Shown: positions 23,973 through 32,849 of the stretch, one piece after another
Layout of the letters: every line of letters starts with the position of its first letter
Numbering within the stretch: position 1 is the first letter of the stretch
Assembly (NCBI RefSeq): GCF_000165465.1
Contig: NC_017455.1
Coordinates: 1,798,001 to 1,862,000, forward strand
Direction of reading: 5' to 3'
Source: Halanaerobium praevalens DSM 2228
GTDB lineage: Bacteria; Bacillota; Halanaerobiia; Halanaerobiales; Halanaerobiaceae
DNA: 64,000 nt
Position numbers and translations under genes: made by a program
Notes under the pieces: model-generated
Told to the model about the DNA's origin: nothing
Databases searched by the model: none
The model's input: only the letters and a program-made list of their open reading frames with translations

Positions 23973-24749
23973 TTAGAAATGCCTCCTCATAAAAGATTTT
24001 TCTTTTGATCTAGCAAAAATATGGGAAAGCTTCTCTCTTAATTCAGATTTATCAAGGTGACGACTTAATTGTCCTTCTTCTGCAACTGAAATTACTCCTG
24101 TTTCTTCTGACACTACTAAAGCTAAGGCATCAGAATCTTCAGTAATCCCAATCGCAGCTCGATGTCTCGTTCCTAATCTTGGATTAATATCAGAACGGGT
24201 AGAAAGATTTAAAAAGCAACTAGCTGCCTTAATTTTTGCATTTTCAATAATTAAAGCTCCATCATGTAAAGGAGATTCATGTTGAAAAATACTATATAAT
24301 AATTGCTTACTAATTTTTGCTTCAAGCTGAATTCCTGTTTCAATATAATTTTTTAAGCCAACCCGACGTGAAACAACAATTAGAGCTCCAATTTTTTGTT
24401 CAGACATTTCTGCTATTGCCAAAACAATTTCATTAATTTCTTTTGGACCCCAGTTTTGCCAAAATTGTTCTTTGAGAAAACCACCTCTTCCAATTTGTTC
24501 AAGTGCCCTTCTTAATTCTGGCTGAAAAACTATTGGTAAGGCTACCATAATGATAGTTAAAAAACTATCTAAAAACCAATTAACAGTATTTAATTCTAAA
24601 AGTTGTGAAAATAATGCTACTAAAAAAATTAAGCCTAAGCCTTTAATTAATTGTACTGCCCTTGTTCCTGAAATAATATTAAGTAAATAATAAATAATAA
24701 AAGTTATTATAAAAATATCTAACAAACTAGTTATAATTTTCCAGGACAA
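23973..24749 (-). CDS. cdaA: Diadenylate cyclase CdaA (c-di-AMP synthase)
   Basis: Membrane enzyme that joins two ATP into c-di-AMP, a second messenger for potassium, osmotic and cell-wall balance. Three N-terminal membrane helices (up to about residue 75) are followed by the DAC domain, with DGA (163-165) and RHR (195-197) catalytic motifs counted from the TTG start. I preferred the TTG at 24747-24749, with GAGG eight bases upstream, over the in-frame GTG at 24758, which overlaps that site. Relation to salt stress is plausible in a halophile, but inferred. Confidence 0.95.
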   Translation of the reverse strand: MSWKIITSLLDIFIITFIIYYLLNIISGTRAVQLIKGLGLIFLVALFSQLLELNTVNWFLDSFLTIIMVALPIVFQPELRRALEQIGRGGFLKEQFWQNWGPKEINEIVLAIAEMSEQKIGALIVVSRRVGLKNYIETGIQLEAKISKQLLYSIFQHESPLHDGALIIENAKIKAASCFLNLSTRSDINPRLGTRHRAAIGITEDSDALALVVSEETGVISVAEEGQLSRHLDKSELREKLSHIFARSKEKSFMRRHF

Positions 24750-24875
24750 TTTTACCACCTCTTATCTTTAACATTCTGCAAAAGATAGTCCAAAACCTTC
24801 TTCTTATCTTTAAATTTTAATATTTTTAAAGGATTTAAATACTTTTAAGAGAAAATATATGTGGGAGGTGATAGT

Positions 24876-25598
24876 TTGAATAATATTTTTAAAGATCAAA
24901 GATTAAACTATAAAGACTTTTTAATAATTATAGCTAGCTGGTATTTTATTAGAATTAGTAGTTATTACATAATTGAAAAAGATTTTGTCAATTTAATTTA
25001 TATTAATCAAATTTTGAGTTTTACAATTAGTATTTTATCCCACATTGTTTTTTTATTAATAATTTATAGTTATTTTAATTTGCTTTATGACCTTAAATTT
25101 TCTGATTTAGGTTTTAAATTAAATAAAGAACAAATCAGACTAAAACTCTTATCAATTATTTTTATAATTTTAACTAGTGGAGTTATTTTATTTAATTTTA
25201 ATTACTCAAATGCAACCAAAAGCAGCTTTTTTCCAATTTATTTAACTAAGAATTTTTTAAAAATTATTTACAGTAATTTACCTTTAATAGTAATTATTTT
25301 TTTAACCCTTATTTTCACAGCCAGTGTAGAACAATTTTTAATTAATAAAATAACATTTTCTCTCTTTGATCTTTATTTACCTTCTTTTATAGCAATTATT
25401 TTAAATTCTTTATTTGCTTCAATTTTACTTTTAGAATTCGAGCCAGCCTTTATTTTAATTAATTTTTTTGCTTTACTAATTAGCAATTATCTATATCTTA
25501 TTAGTGATTATACTTTATTTAATTCAATTATATTTTATAGTTATTTTTTAACTATTTATATTGTTTTTATTTACGGCTTTCAATTTATCATTATTTAA
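24876..25598 (+). CDS. Degenerate CPBP-like intramembrane protein (probably non-catalytic)
   Basis: The only convincing plus-strand gene. About 240 very hydrophobic residues form seven or eight predicted membrane spans, and codons are extremely AT-rich. The arrangement resembles CPBP/Abi (type II CAAX) proteases: a FSDLGFKLNK linker, then TASVEQFLINKITF where active enzymes have EExxxR. LFASILLLEF stands at the place of the FxxxH motif, and the histidine is absent. It is thus likely a dead or adapted family member, or an unrelated membrane protein. The start TTG at 24876 follows GGGAGGTGATAG; the in-frame GTG at 24861 overlaps that site. No clear promoter was seen. Confidence 0.7.
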   Translation: MNNIFKDQRLNYKDFLIIIASWYFIRISSYYIIEKDFVNLIYINQILSFTISILSHIVFLLIIYSYFNLLYDLKFSDLGFKLNKEQIRLKLLSIIFIILTSGVILFNFNYSNATKSSFFPIYLTKNFLKIIYSNLPLIVIIFLTLIFTASVEQFLINKITFSLFDLYLPSFIAIILNSLFASILLLEFEPAFILINFFALLISNYLYLISDYTLFNSIIFYSYFLTIYIVFIYGFQFIII

Positions 25599-25644
25599 AA
25601 AAATAAAACTAAATCAAAAAATTATGAATATAATTTATAATAAT

Positions 25645-25671
25645 TAAAAAGGGTCGACCATAGGCCGACCC
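25645..25671 (-). terminator. Terminator of the zinc-ribbon gene
   Basis: GGGTCGACC and GGCCGACCC (25651-25659, 25663-25671) form a strong stem with one mismatch and a 3-base loop, followed on the minus strand by CTTTTTAATT. It may also stop the convergent plus-strand gene. Confidence 0.88.
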
Positions 25672-25688
25672 CTGATTTATTATTTGCT

Positions 25689-25850
25689 TTATTTCCATAG
25701 TTTAAATAGACTATTTATCTGATCAAATTTAGCGGCACTTTTTTGTGCATTTTGATTATGAAATAAATCTCCACTACATTTTTCACAGTAAAGTTCACCA
25801 GACCAATTTTTGCTTCCACAAAATTTACATTCTACATTTTTATTTTTCAT
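25689..25850 (-). CDS. Small zinc-ribbon protein
   Basis: A 53-residue protein from ATG 25848-25850, chosen because GGAGGGC is just upstream; the frame is open for seven earlier codons that overlap that site. It has one four-cysteine ribbon, CKFCGSKNWSGELYCEKCSG (two CxxC pairs), then a polar tail ending FDQINSLFKLWK. No family assigned. It has its own promoter and terminator, so it is a one-gene unit downstream of the AmmeMemoRadiSam genes. Confidence 0.75.
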   Translation of the reverse strand: MKNKNVECKFCGSKNWSGELYCEKCSGDLFHNQNAQKSAAKFDQINSLFKLWK

Positions 25851-25898
25851 TATTAAGCCCTCCTTATTCATCTTATAGTATTATATGAGCTTAATTAG

Positions 25899-25927
25899 AG
25901 TATAGCAGTACTAATAATTAGTGTCAA
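25899..25927 (-). promoter_or_regulatory. Sigma-A promoter for the zinc-ribbon gene
   Basis: The minus strand has TTGACA (25922-25927), 17 bases, then TATACT (25899-25904). Confidence 0.82.
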
Positions 25928-25999
25928 GTTAATTGTTAAAATAATAAAATTTGAAATTATTTGATAATATTTGCTAAAAGTACTTAGCTAAATTTAGAT

Positions 26000-26989
26000 T
26001 TAAAATTCACCCCAAAGTTCAGTTCTACAAATTGGACATTTATTAGCTTTTAATAAATTTTCGAATTTAATTTTATTTCTATCTATTAACTTTTCTCCAC
26101 AGTTGTTACAAAAAGTTGAAGCTGTTTTTTTAAAATTAAGATTACCAAGATAAACATGGTCTAAATATCTTTTTGCTAATTGATAGGCTTTTTTCATCTT
26201 GTTTTCAGCAGTCGGAGCTTTTTTTAAGTTATAAGCAGGATAATACCTACTTAAATGTAAAGGGATTTGCTTATTAACTTCTGCTAACCAGCTAAATAGT
26301 GCTTCTAATTCAGCTAAATTATCATTTAGATCTGTTATAACTAAAGTAGTAATTTCCAAATGAATTTTTTTAACCAATAATTTAATAGTCTTTTTTACAG
26401 ATTCTAAATTAGCATTACACTGTTCTTGATAAAAATCATTATTAAAAGCCTTTAGATCAATATTAGCAGCATCTAAATAAGGAACTAGCTGTTCTAAAGG
26501 CTTTGGCTCAATTAAACCATTACTAACCATTATATTTTTTAAACCCTTTGCAGTAGCTAATTGAGCTGTTTCAAGCATAAACTCATAAAAAACTGTTGGC
26601 TCAGAATAAGTATAAGCTAAAAGATCTATATTTCTATTTATTGCTATCTCAATAATTTCTTCTGCATTAAAATTTTTAAGTTGTGGTTTTTCTTGACTAA
26701 TCTGCCAATTTTGACAAAATATACAACTCATATTACAACCCCAACTACCAAAAGAAAGAACTTTTTTTTGGGGATAAAAATGATATAAAGGCTTTTTCTC
26801 AACTGGATCAATACTTAAAGCAGAAACTTTTTGATAGTTGAGTGAGTATAATTTAGAATTGATATTTTTACGAACTTGACAAAGGCCAGTTTTATGATTA
26901 TCAATTTTACAATTATGAGGACATAAATTACATTTTATTAAATTGTTTTCTTCTTTTTGATAAAACTTAGCTTCTTTTTTTTTATTCAT
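26000..26989 (-). CDS. AmmeMemoRadiSam-system radical SAM protein
   Basis: Radical S-adenosylmethionine enzyme of unknown reaction, usually next to AMMECR1 and MEMO genes. The 329 residues hold an N-terminal cysteine cluster (C20, C23, C27, C37). The CxxxCxxC radical SAM site is C85/C89/C92 (GCNMSCIFC), with the GE/GYN-type barrel following. A C-terminal zinc ribbon has two CxxC pairs (about 294-297 and 318-321). The family resembles pyruvate-formate-lyase activating enzymes (PflA-like), but no glycyl-radical partner is nearby. The start overlaps the AMMECR1 gene by eight bases. Confidence 0.9.
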   Translation of the reverse strand: MNKKKEAKFYQKEENNLIKCNLCPHNCKIDNHKTGLCQVRKNINSKLYSLNYQKVSALSIDPVEKKPLYHFYPQKKVLSFGSWGCNMSCIFCQNWQISQEKPQLKNFNAEEIIEIAINRNIDLLAYTYSEPTVFYEFMLETAQLATAKGLKNIMVSNGLIEPKPLEQLVPYLDAANIDLKAFNNDFYQEQCNANLESVKKTIKLLVKKIHLEITTLVITDLNDNLAELEALFSWLAEVNKQIPLHLSRYYPAYNLKKAPTAENKMKKAYQLAKRYLDHVYLGNLNFKKTASTFCNNCGEKLIDRNKIKFENLLKANKCPICRTELWGEF

Positions 26990-27509
26990 TTTCTTTAAAC
27001 CTACTTACAGTAAATCGATAAATATCCACCTCAATACTTCCTTTTAAGCCAGCTTTTCTTTTAGCAATATCTAATTGTTTTTCTACAGTATCTATACCTT
27101 CTAAATTAGGAAGCAAAAGACCTGTTTGATGGCCACCTTTAACTAAAATTCCATATTTTTGTGGATCTAATTGTTCTTGATCATTAACTAACTCTGGTTC
27201 AGATAAAATATCAACTGAAATGGAGATTTCAGTTAATTCTTCTTTTCTTAATTCTGGAAATCGAGGATCATTTTCAGCTGCTGTCATTGCATTACTTATA
27301 ATTTCATAAGCTGCATTTTTTTGAACTGGTCTAAAAGTCCCCATACATCCTCTTAAATTGCCATCTTTTTTTAAAGTGACAAAGACTCCTGCTTCTTTTT
27401 TTAAAATTTCTGGTAATTGTTTTTCATTAATTTCAAGTTCTTCTCCAGAAATAATATATTTTTCTACAGCTTTTCTTGCTAAATATAAAATAACTTTTTT
27501 TTCATTCAT
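26982..27509 (-). CDS. AMMECR1-domain protein
   Basis: The 175-residue protein contains the AMMECR1 fold with GVFVTLKKDGNLRGCMGTFR, including the conserved LRGCxG, and ENDPRFPEL. The family spans bacteria, archaea and humans (mutated in a human syndrome), but its biochemical role is unknown. It is the middle gene of three. It overlaps the radical SAM gene by eight bases and follows the MEMO gene by 21 bases, indicating a tightly coupled operon. Confidence 0.92.
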   Translation of the reverse strand: MNEKKVILYLARKAVEKYIISGEELEINEKQLPEILKKEAGVFVTLKKDGNLRGCMGTFRPVQKNAAYEIISNAMTAAENDPRFPELRKEELTEISISVDILSEPELVNDQEQLDPQKYGILVKGGHQTGLLLPNLEGIDTVEKQLDIAKRKAGLKGSIEVDIYRFTVSRFKENE

Positions 27510-27530
27510 TTTGATCTCTCCTTAAATCTT

Positions 27531-28358
27531 TTATTCTGTTCTTATAAAAATTGTTCCATAACCAACCCCAAAAGGAGCTTGATAAGAGTTAAGTTTTAGT
27601 TTTATATTAGTCTCAGATAAAGCACCTAACATAGTTATTATAGGTCTCAAACCACACTCACCGGCTTTTTCTACTAAATCCGAATCAAAGTTCAAAATTG
27701 ATTCAAAATCTTTTTCTTTAAAATATTTAAGTAACTTTTCATCAAAAATATGAGCATCTGAATTATAGCCAGCTGGTGCTCCCTTTTCTAATCGATGTGA
27801 TAAATCACCACTTGCTATAACTGCTATATTATAATTAAGTTCTTGAGCTGTTTGGGCAATTTCCTGTCCTATTTTATATAAATTTTGATAAGAAATAAAG
27901 CCAATTGAAATTGGAATTATTTCTTTATTTAATCCAGCTTTTTTTAAATAATGTAAAGGAACCATAATCCCATGATCAAGTTCTTGTTTAATATCATAGT
28001 TTTTTAAGTCTTTTTTTCTTAAAGCTTGTAATTTTAAAGATTTTTCTTTAGCATTTTGAATTAATTTTTCAGAAAAATTAATATCTGATTTTTCTCTAAA
28101 TTCAAGTTGAGGAAAGCCAAATTCTCTGAAATCTCCTTTTAACTCTTCCTGAATAATAATCGAGGCAGCAGATTTAAATAATGGACCATGTGGGGTAATA
28201 AAAACAACTAAATCAATCTCTTGCTTTAAATTAGCTAACTGATTACTTGTCTTTTTAAATCCCTGAACAGTCTTTTTAGCTTTTTCGAGTTCTGGACCAC
28301 CGATATCTTCGATTAAAATTGGGGGATGTGGTAATAAAGAAGCAGATACAACTCCCAT
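27531..28358 (-). CDS. MEMO/LigB-fold protein (AmmeMemoRadiSam system)
   Basis: The protein belongs to the class III extradiol dioxygenase-like (MEMO/YgiD/LigB) superfamily. Markers are LPHPPILI with the first His, FITPHGP, DHGIMVPLHYL, IASGDLSHRL and GYGTIFIR, so metal-binding histidines are present. Whether it has dioxygenase activity is unknown; the human MEMO1 homologue binds metal. The ATG at 28356-28358 follows GGAGGTG at correct distance, whereas the frame is open three codons further. It is the first gene of the trio. Confidence 0.9.
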   Translation of the reverse strand: MGVVSASLLPHPPILIEDIGGPELEKAKKTVQGFKKTSNQLANLKQEIDLVVFITPHGPLFKSAASIIIQEELKGDFREFGFPQLEFREKSDINFSEKLIQNAKEKSLKLQALRKKDLKNYDIKQELDHGIMVPLHYLKKAGLNKEIIPISIGFISYQNLYKIGQEIAQTAQELNYNIAVIASGDLSHRLEKGAPAGYNSDAHIFDEKLLKYFKEKDFESILNFDSDLVEKAGECGLRPIITMLGALSETNIKLKLNSYQAPFGVGYGTIFIRTE

Positions 28359-28581
28359 ATATTTCACCTCCAGCTTAATTTGAGCTTTTAAAATAAATAA
28401 ATTTATTTTTAAAAAATGAATATTTCAAAAATAATTCTCCATTATTTATATTATACAACAAATTAACTGATAAAAAAACACCTAAGCACAGAAGACATTT
28501 TTTTATTTTATTGATAGCGAAAATTATAAACTTAAAATATTATTTATATAAACCATTAAACATAATTTTTGGCTATTAACA
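28359..28581 (-). other. Intergenic region upstream of the AmmeMemoRadiSam operon
   Basis: About 220 AT-rich bases. A consensus TATAAT (28450-28455, minus strand) marks a probable promoter, but no good -35 stands 17 bases upstream. I see no conserved leader or operator. Confidence 0.4.
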
Positions 28582-28610
28582 AAGAAAAAAGCAGAGCTTG
28601 AGCTCTGCCT
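28582..28610 (-). terminator. Terminator of rplM-rpsI
   Basis: GCAGAGCT / AGCTCTGC stem (28591-28598, 28601-28608) with a tight loop and a T-rich tail (TTTTTTC) on the minus strand. It lies 20 bases past the rpsI stop. Confidence 0.92.
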
Positions 28611-28631
28611 GTAATAAAATAAAAATAAATA

Positions 28632-29027
28632 TTATCTTTTTGAGAACTGTGGACTTTTTCTCGCTTTTTTGCGACCGTATTTTTTTCTTTCAACCATACG
28701 GGAGTCTCTAGTTAAGTAACCAGCTTTTTTAAGTGGTCCACGATAATCTTTATCAACTTCTAGTAATGCTCTAGCAATACCATGACGAACTGCTCCAGCT
28801 TGACCAGAAAGTCCACCACCCTTAACATTTACTAATACATCTAAAGTTCCATCTGTATTTGTTAATTCTAAAGGTGACATAATATCTTTAATTAAAGATT
28901 TTCTGTTAAAATAGTTATCGATTTCAACATCATTGACTAAAAATTTACCATCTCCAGGTAATAGGCGCACACGTGCAGTAGAAGTTTTTCTACGTCCTGT
29001 ACCTCTATATTGTACTTCAGAAGCCAT
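28632..29027 (-). CDS. rpsI: 30S ribosomal protein S9
   Basis: Small-subunit protein near the P-site tRNA. At 131 residues it has [14 protein letters not shown] at the start and ends with [14 protein letters not shown]; the family C-terminal SKR tail is intact. It pairs with rplM in the usual order, 23 bases downstream, and both end at the hairpin at 28582-28610. Confidence 0.98.
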   Translation of the reverse strand: MASEVQYRGTGRRKTSTARVRLLPGDGKFLVNDVEIDNYFNRKSLIKDIMSPLELTNTDGTLDVLVNVKGGGLSGQAGAVRHGIARALLEVDKDYRGPLKKAGYLTRDSRMVERKKYGRKKARKSPQFSKR

Positions 29028-29050
29028 CTATTAAATTCCTCCTTTCAGAA

Positions 29051-29479
29051 TTAAAGTTCTAATTTTTTAGGCTCTTGAGCCTGATGTGGATGATTTGATC
29101 CACTATATACTTTTAATTTCTTAATCATTTGTCTACCTAATTTATTATGTGGTAACATACCTTTTACAGCCTTTTCTATAATAAACTCAGGATCTTTATC
29201 ACGAAGTTCTCTATAAGTAACTTCTTTAATACCACCAGGGTAATTAGTGTGACTATAATGTTTTTTATCATCCCATTTTTTACCAGTCAATTTTACTTTT
29301 TCAGCATTTATAACTACTACATAATCTCCCATATCTACATGAGGAGTAAAAGTAGGCTTATGCTTACCTCTAATATATTGAGCAATTTCAGATGCTAGTC
29401 TTCCTAAAGTTTTTCCAGCAGCATCAACAACATACCAGTTGCGATCTACAGTTTCATTTTTTGCCATATATGTTGACAT
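29051..29479 (-). CDS. rplM: 50S ribosomal protein L13
   Basis: Early-assembly large-subunit protein. It has 142 residues with [42 protein letters not shown] and [19 protein letters not shown]-type motifs. The preceding leader forms an L13-type structure (29480-29560) behind its own promoter, so S9-L13 is made from a separate unit that may respond to free L13 protein. Confidence 0.98.
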   Translation of the reverse strand: MSTYMAKNETVDRNWYVVDAAGKTLGRLASEIAQYIRGKHKPTFTPHVDMGDYVVVINAEKVKLTGKKWDDKKHYSHTNYPGGIKEVTYRELRDKDPEFIIEKAVKGMLPHNKLGRQMIKKLKVYSGSNHPHQAQEPKKLEL

Positions 29480-29560
29480 AACTATACCTCCTTAGTTAAA
29501 TACATTCTATAATTACATGAAATTATTCTCAACGGGGCTTGTTGTTGGATAGAATAATTC
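29480..29560 (-). ncRNA. L13 (rplM) 5' leader structure
   Basis: The minus-strand leader pairs GAATTATTCT with AGAATAATTTC (one bulge) and CAAC/GTTG around AAGCCCC, and an outer ATTAC/GTAAT arm brackets the stem. This resembles the L13 leader described in Bacillus, thought to bind L13. It lies between promoter 29567-29595 and the rplM start. Confidence 0.72.
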
Positions 29561-29566
29561 ATAGTA

Positions 29567-29595
29567 ATTTTAATACAATCTTCTGCTTTTGTCAA
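29567..29595 (-). promoter_or_regulatory. Sigma-A promoter of rplM-rpsI
   Basis: The minus strand has TTGACA (29590-29595), 17 bases, then TAAAAT (29567-29572), just past the truA stop. Confidence 0.88.
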
Positions 29596-29611
29596 GTAAA
29601 ACAAAAATAAA

Positions 29612-30358
29612 TTAATCATAAAACACTTCCATTAGAGTTAAACCTTGAGCCGGAGCAGTAAAACCAGCATTTTTTCGATTACAACTCTGTAAAATCACTT
29701 CTAATTCTGACAGAGTTTTTTTTCCCATTCCGGTTTCAATAAATGTACCGGCTAAAATTCTTACCATATTATATAAAAAACCATTACCAACAATATCAAG
29801 CCAAATTTCACTATCATCTACTGCATAAATATCTATAGAACGAATTGTTCTTACAGTTGATTCGACTGAAGATCCCGCAGCACAAAATGAAGCAAAATCA
29901 TGAGATCCTTCAAAAATTTTAGCTGCTTTCTGCATCATCTTTAAGTCGAGTTTTTTATAAACATTATAAACAAAATTGCGGACAAAAACTGAATTAAAAT
30001 TACTGTTCAAAATTCTATATCTATATTTTTTGCCCCTTGCATCATAACGAGCATGAAAATTTTGATTCACTTTTATTGCTTTTTTACAAATAATATCATC
30101 AGGTAATTCAGTATTTAAGGCAATCGGAATTTTAGTAGGTGGAATTTCTACATCTAGAAAAAAGTTTGCTGACTGACCAGCCGCATGAACCCCAGCATCT
30201 GTTCTTCCAGCACCATCAATTTTTACCTGAGATTTATTAATTTTTGTTAAAGCTTCTTCTATTTTTTGCTGTATTGTCTGTTCAGTATTTTTTTGTCTCT
30301 GCCAGCCGCTATAATTACTACCATCATATTCAACTATAATTTTGTAATTTTTTCTCAT
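29612..30358 (-). CDS. truA: tRNA pseudouridine(38-40) synthase
   Basis: Makes pseudouridine at positions 38-40 of many tRNA anticodon arms. At 248 residues it has YDGSNYSGWQRQ, the catalytic Asp in GAGRTDAGVHAAGQ, and RYRIL. It follows ecfT by 12 bases in the usual Firmicute order (ecfA-ecfA-ecfT-truA-rplM-rpsI). Confidence 0.97.
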   Translation of the reverse strand: MRKNYKIIVEYDGSNYSGWQRQKNTEQTIQQKIEEALTKINKSQVKIDGAGRTDAGVHAAGQSANFFLDVEIPPTKIPIALNTELPDDIICKKAIKVNQNFHARYDARGKKYRYRILNSNFNSVFVRNFVYNVYKKLDLKMMQKAAKIFEGSHDFASFCAAGSSVESTVRTIRSIDIYAVDDSEIWLDIVGNGFLYNMVRILAGTFIETGMGKKTLSELEVILQSCNRKNAGFTAPAQGLTLMEVFYD

Positions 30359-30370
30359 TTTAAAAAGCTC

Positions 30371-31162
30371 CTAGAAAAATGATACAGCAACCGCTAAGAT
30401 AATTATAATTATTAAAGCAACAAAATCATAATATCTAAATTCTAGTTGATGGAGACGAGTTCTACCCTCTCCTCCACGATAACATCTTGACTCCATTGCT
30501 AAAGCTAAATCATCAGCCCTTCTAAAAGCACTTATAAATAAAGGCACTAAGAGAGGAATTAGACTTTTAGCTCTTTGAATTAAATTACCCGATTCAAAAT
30601 CAGCACCCCTAGCTTGTTGAGCTTTCATAATTTTATCAGCTTCTTCTAATAAAGTTGGTATAAATCTTAAAGCAATTGTCATCATCATTGACAGTTCACT
30701 TGCTGGTACACCAAATCTTTTTAAAGGAGATAAAATATATTCTATCCCATCTGTTAACTGAAGTGGAGAAGTAGTTAAGGTTAAAAGTGAGGTAAATAAA
30801 ATTAAAATAAAAATTCTACTAACCATAAAAAAACCAGTATATACTCCCTCTGCTTCTATAGAAATAAATTTCCAAGACCAGAGAACTTCTCCCCCTTTAG
30901 TTAAAAAGATATGAATAAAAAGGGTAAATAAAACTAAAATCAAAATTGGTTTTAATCCTTTTAAAACTTTTTTCACTGAAATCTTAGATAATAAAACAAC
31001 TAAAAAAACAAAAGCAGCAAACATACCAAAACCACTAAAACTATCAATAGTAAATAAAGCAATTATCAAAATTGTAGTAATTATAATTTTAATCCGAGCA
31101 TCTAAAGCATGGATAATAGAGTCACGAGCAATATACTGACCAATTGTTATATCTTTTAGCAT
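30371..31162 (-). CDS. ecfT: Energy-coupling factor transporter transmembrane protein EcfT
   Basis: Membrane scaffold linking the two ATPases to interchangeable vitamin-binding S components. The 263-residue protein has several hydrophobic segments and the cytoplasmic coupling motifs KAQQARGADF and ALAMESRCYRGGEGRTRL (two Ala-Arg-Gly-like motifs). S components are not encoded here, as in typical group II ECF transporters. Confidence 0.95.
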   Translation of the reverse strand: MLKDITIGQYIARDSIIHALDARIKIIITTILIIALFTIDSFSGFGMFAAFVFLVVLLSKISVKKVLKGLKPILILVLFTLFIHIFLTKGGEVLWSWKFISIEAEGVYTGFFMVSRIFILILFTSLLTLTTSPLQLTDGIEYILSPLKRFGVPASELSMMMTIALRFIPTLLEEADKIMKAQQARGADFESGNLIQRAKSLIPLLVPLFISAFRRADDLALAMESRCYRGGEGRTRLHQLEFRYYDFVALIIIIILAVAVSFF

Positions 31163-31165
31163 AGC

Positions 31166-32014
31166 TTATTTACTCCTCAATGCTTTAATTATTTCTGCAG
31201 ATGCTTCAGATATCGAAAATAAATTAGTATCTATTTCCAATCCTCTTTCTTCTAAACGGTGCAGAATTTCCGTTACTTGGGGAAGATCAAGTGATAATTT
31301 ATGTAATTTCTGTTCCCGCGAAAAAACTTCCACAGGATGATCATCAATTACAATCTCTCCCTGATGCATTACTATAACTCGATTTGCTAGTTCAGCAATT
31401 TCTTCCATACGATGAGAAATTAAAATAATTGTCATTTCAAGTTCTTGATACAGATATTGCAGTAAATCCGCAAGCTGTTTTCTTCCTTTTGGATCTAGAC
31501 CAGCACTAGGCTCATCTAAAACTAAGACATCTGGTTTTAAAGCCAGAACTCCAGCTATTGCAACTTTACGCTGCTGACCTCCACTTAAATTAAATGGTGA
31601 TCTATCTTTAAAAGTTTCATAATCAAGTCCTACAAGTTCCATAACTTCTTTAACTCTTATTTTAATTTCATCTTTATTTAGACCTAAATTTTTAGGACCA
31701 AAAGCTATATCTTGATAAACACTTTCTTCAAATAGCTGATGTTCTGGATACTGAAAAACTAAACCAACATGACGTCTAGTTTCTTTTAAATTACTTTTTT
31801 CATTAGTAATATTTTTTCCATTAACTTTAACAGTTCCAGAACTTGGAATAATTAGACCATTAAAAAGCTGAACTAAAGTTGATTTACCAGAGCCTGTATG
31901 TCCTACAACTCCAATAAATTCGCCTTTATTTATTTCCAAATTAATGTTTTTTAGTGCTTTAACATTATTTTCATCCTGGTAAACATGGCTAACACTATCT
32001 AATTTAATTAACAT
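31166..32014 (-). CDS. ecfA2: ECF transporter ATPase EcfA2
   Basis: ABC ATPase powering vitamin uptake. The 282-residue protein has Walker A GHTGSGKST, a Q-loop in FQYPEHQLFE, signature LSGGQQRKVAIAG and Walker B VLVLDEPSAGLDP with the H-loop SH. It overlaps the end of ecfA1 by seven bases. The assignment A2 versus A1 follows operon order and Walker-A wording (HTGSGKST). Confidence 0.95.
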   Translation of the reverse strand: MLIKLDSVSHVYQDENNVKALKNINLEINKGEFIGVVGHTGSGKSTLVQLFNGLIIPSSGTVKVNGKNITNEKSNLKETRRHVGLVFQYPEHQLFEESVYQDIAFGPKNLGLNKDEIKIRVKEVMELVGLDYETFKDRSPFNLSGGQQRKVAIAGVLALKPDVLVLDEPSAGLDPKGRKQLADLLQYLYQELEMTIILISHRMEEIAELANRVIVMHQGEIVIDDHPVEVFSREQKLHKLSLDLPQVTEILHRLEERGLEIDTNLFSISEASAEIIKALRSK

Positions 32015-32829
32015 AATGCTTCCACCAACTCATCTATGCTCAAAATATCAGGAACCTTAATTCCTTCCTCTCGCAAAAGTTGAGCAACCTCAACTGCAAC
32101 AGGTATATCTAAATTTACATCCTTTAACTGCTTAACTAATCTAAAAATGGACTTGGGACTACCTTGGCGTAAAATTTCCCCTTGATTCATAACCACAACT
32201 TTATCTGCTTCAACTGCTTCTTCCATAAAATGAGTTATATGAACAACAGTAATACCTTTTTCTTTATTTAAATATTGAACTGTCTCCATAACTTCTTTTC
32301 TACCTTGAGGATCAAGCATTGCAGTTGGCTCGTCTAAAACTATACAGTCTGGTTCCATGGCAATAACCCCAGCAATAGCTACTCTTTGCTTTTGACCTCC
32401 AGATAATTTATGAGGAGCAAATTTTTGAAAACCAGCCATTCCTACCATTTCTAGAGATTTATCAACTCTATGGCGAATTTCTTCAGTTGGAATACCTAGA
32501 TTTTCAGGTCCAAATGCTACATCATCCTCTACCATAGAAGCAACAAGTTGGTTATCTGGATTTTGAAAAACCATCCCAACTTTTTGTCTTATCTTCCAGG
32601 TGTTATCAGGATCAAGAGTATTTAAACCATCAACAAAAATTTTTCCTTTACTTGGAGTCAAAAGTACATTTAATAACTTTGCCAGGGTAGATTTGCCTGA
32701 ACCATTTGAACCAATGACAACAGCAAAATCACCGGCTTCAATCTGCAAATCAATATTTTGCAGAGCCGGTCGATCACTATCATCATTTGCATAAAGAAAA
32801 TCTACCCCATTTAGTTCTATCAGGCTCAT
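32008..32829 (-). CDS. ecfA1: ECF transporter ATPase EcfA1
   Basis: ABC ATPase partner of EcfA2. The 273-residue protein has Walker A GSNGSGKST, FQNPDNQLVA, signature LSGGQKQRVAIAG, Walker B CIVLDEPTAMLDP and H-loop ITHFMEEA. It is the first gene after rplQ, with a short gap. Confidence 0.95.
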   Translation of the reverse strand: MSLIELNGVDFLYANDDSDRPALQNIDLQIEAGDFAVVIGSNGSGKSTLAKLLNVLLTPSKGKIFVDGLNTLDPDNTWKIRQKVGMVFQNPDNQLVASMVEDDVAFGPENLGIPTEEIRHRVDKSLEMVGMAGFQKFAPHKLSGGQKQRVAIAGVIAMEPDCIVLDEPTAMLDPQGRKEVMETVQYLNKEKGITVVHITHFMEEAVEADKVVVMNQGEILRQGSPKSIFRLVKQLKDVNLDIPVAVEVAQLLREEGIKVPDILSIDELVEALC

Positions 32830-32849
32830 ATTAACACCTACATTCAGTA

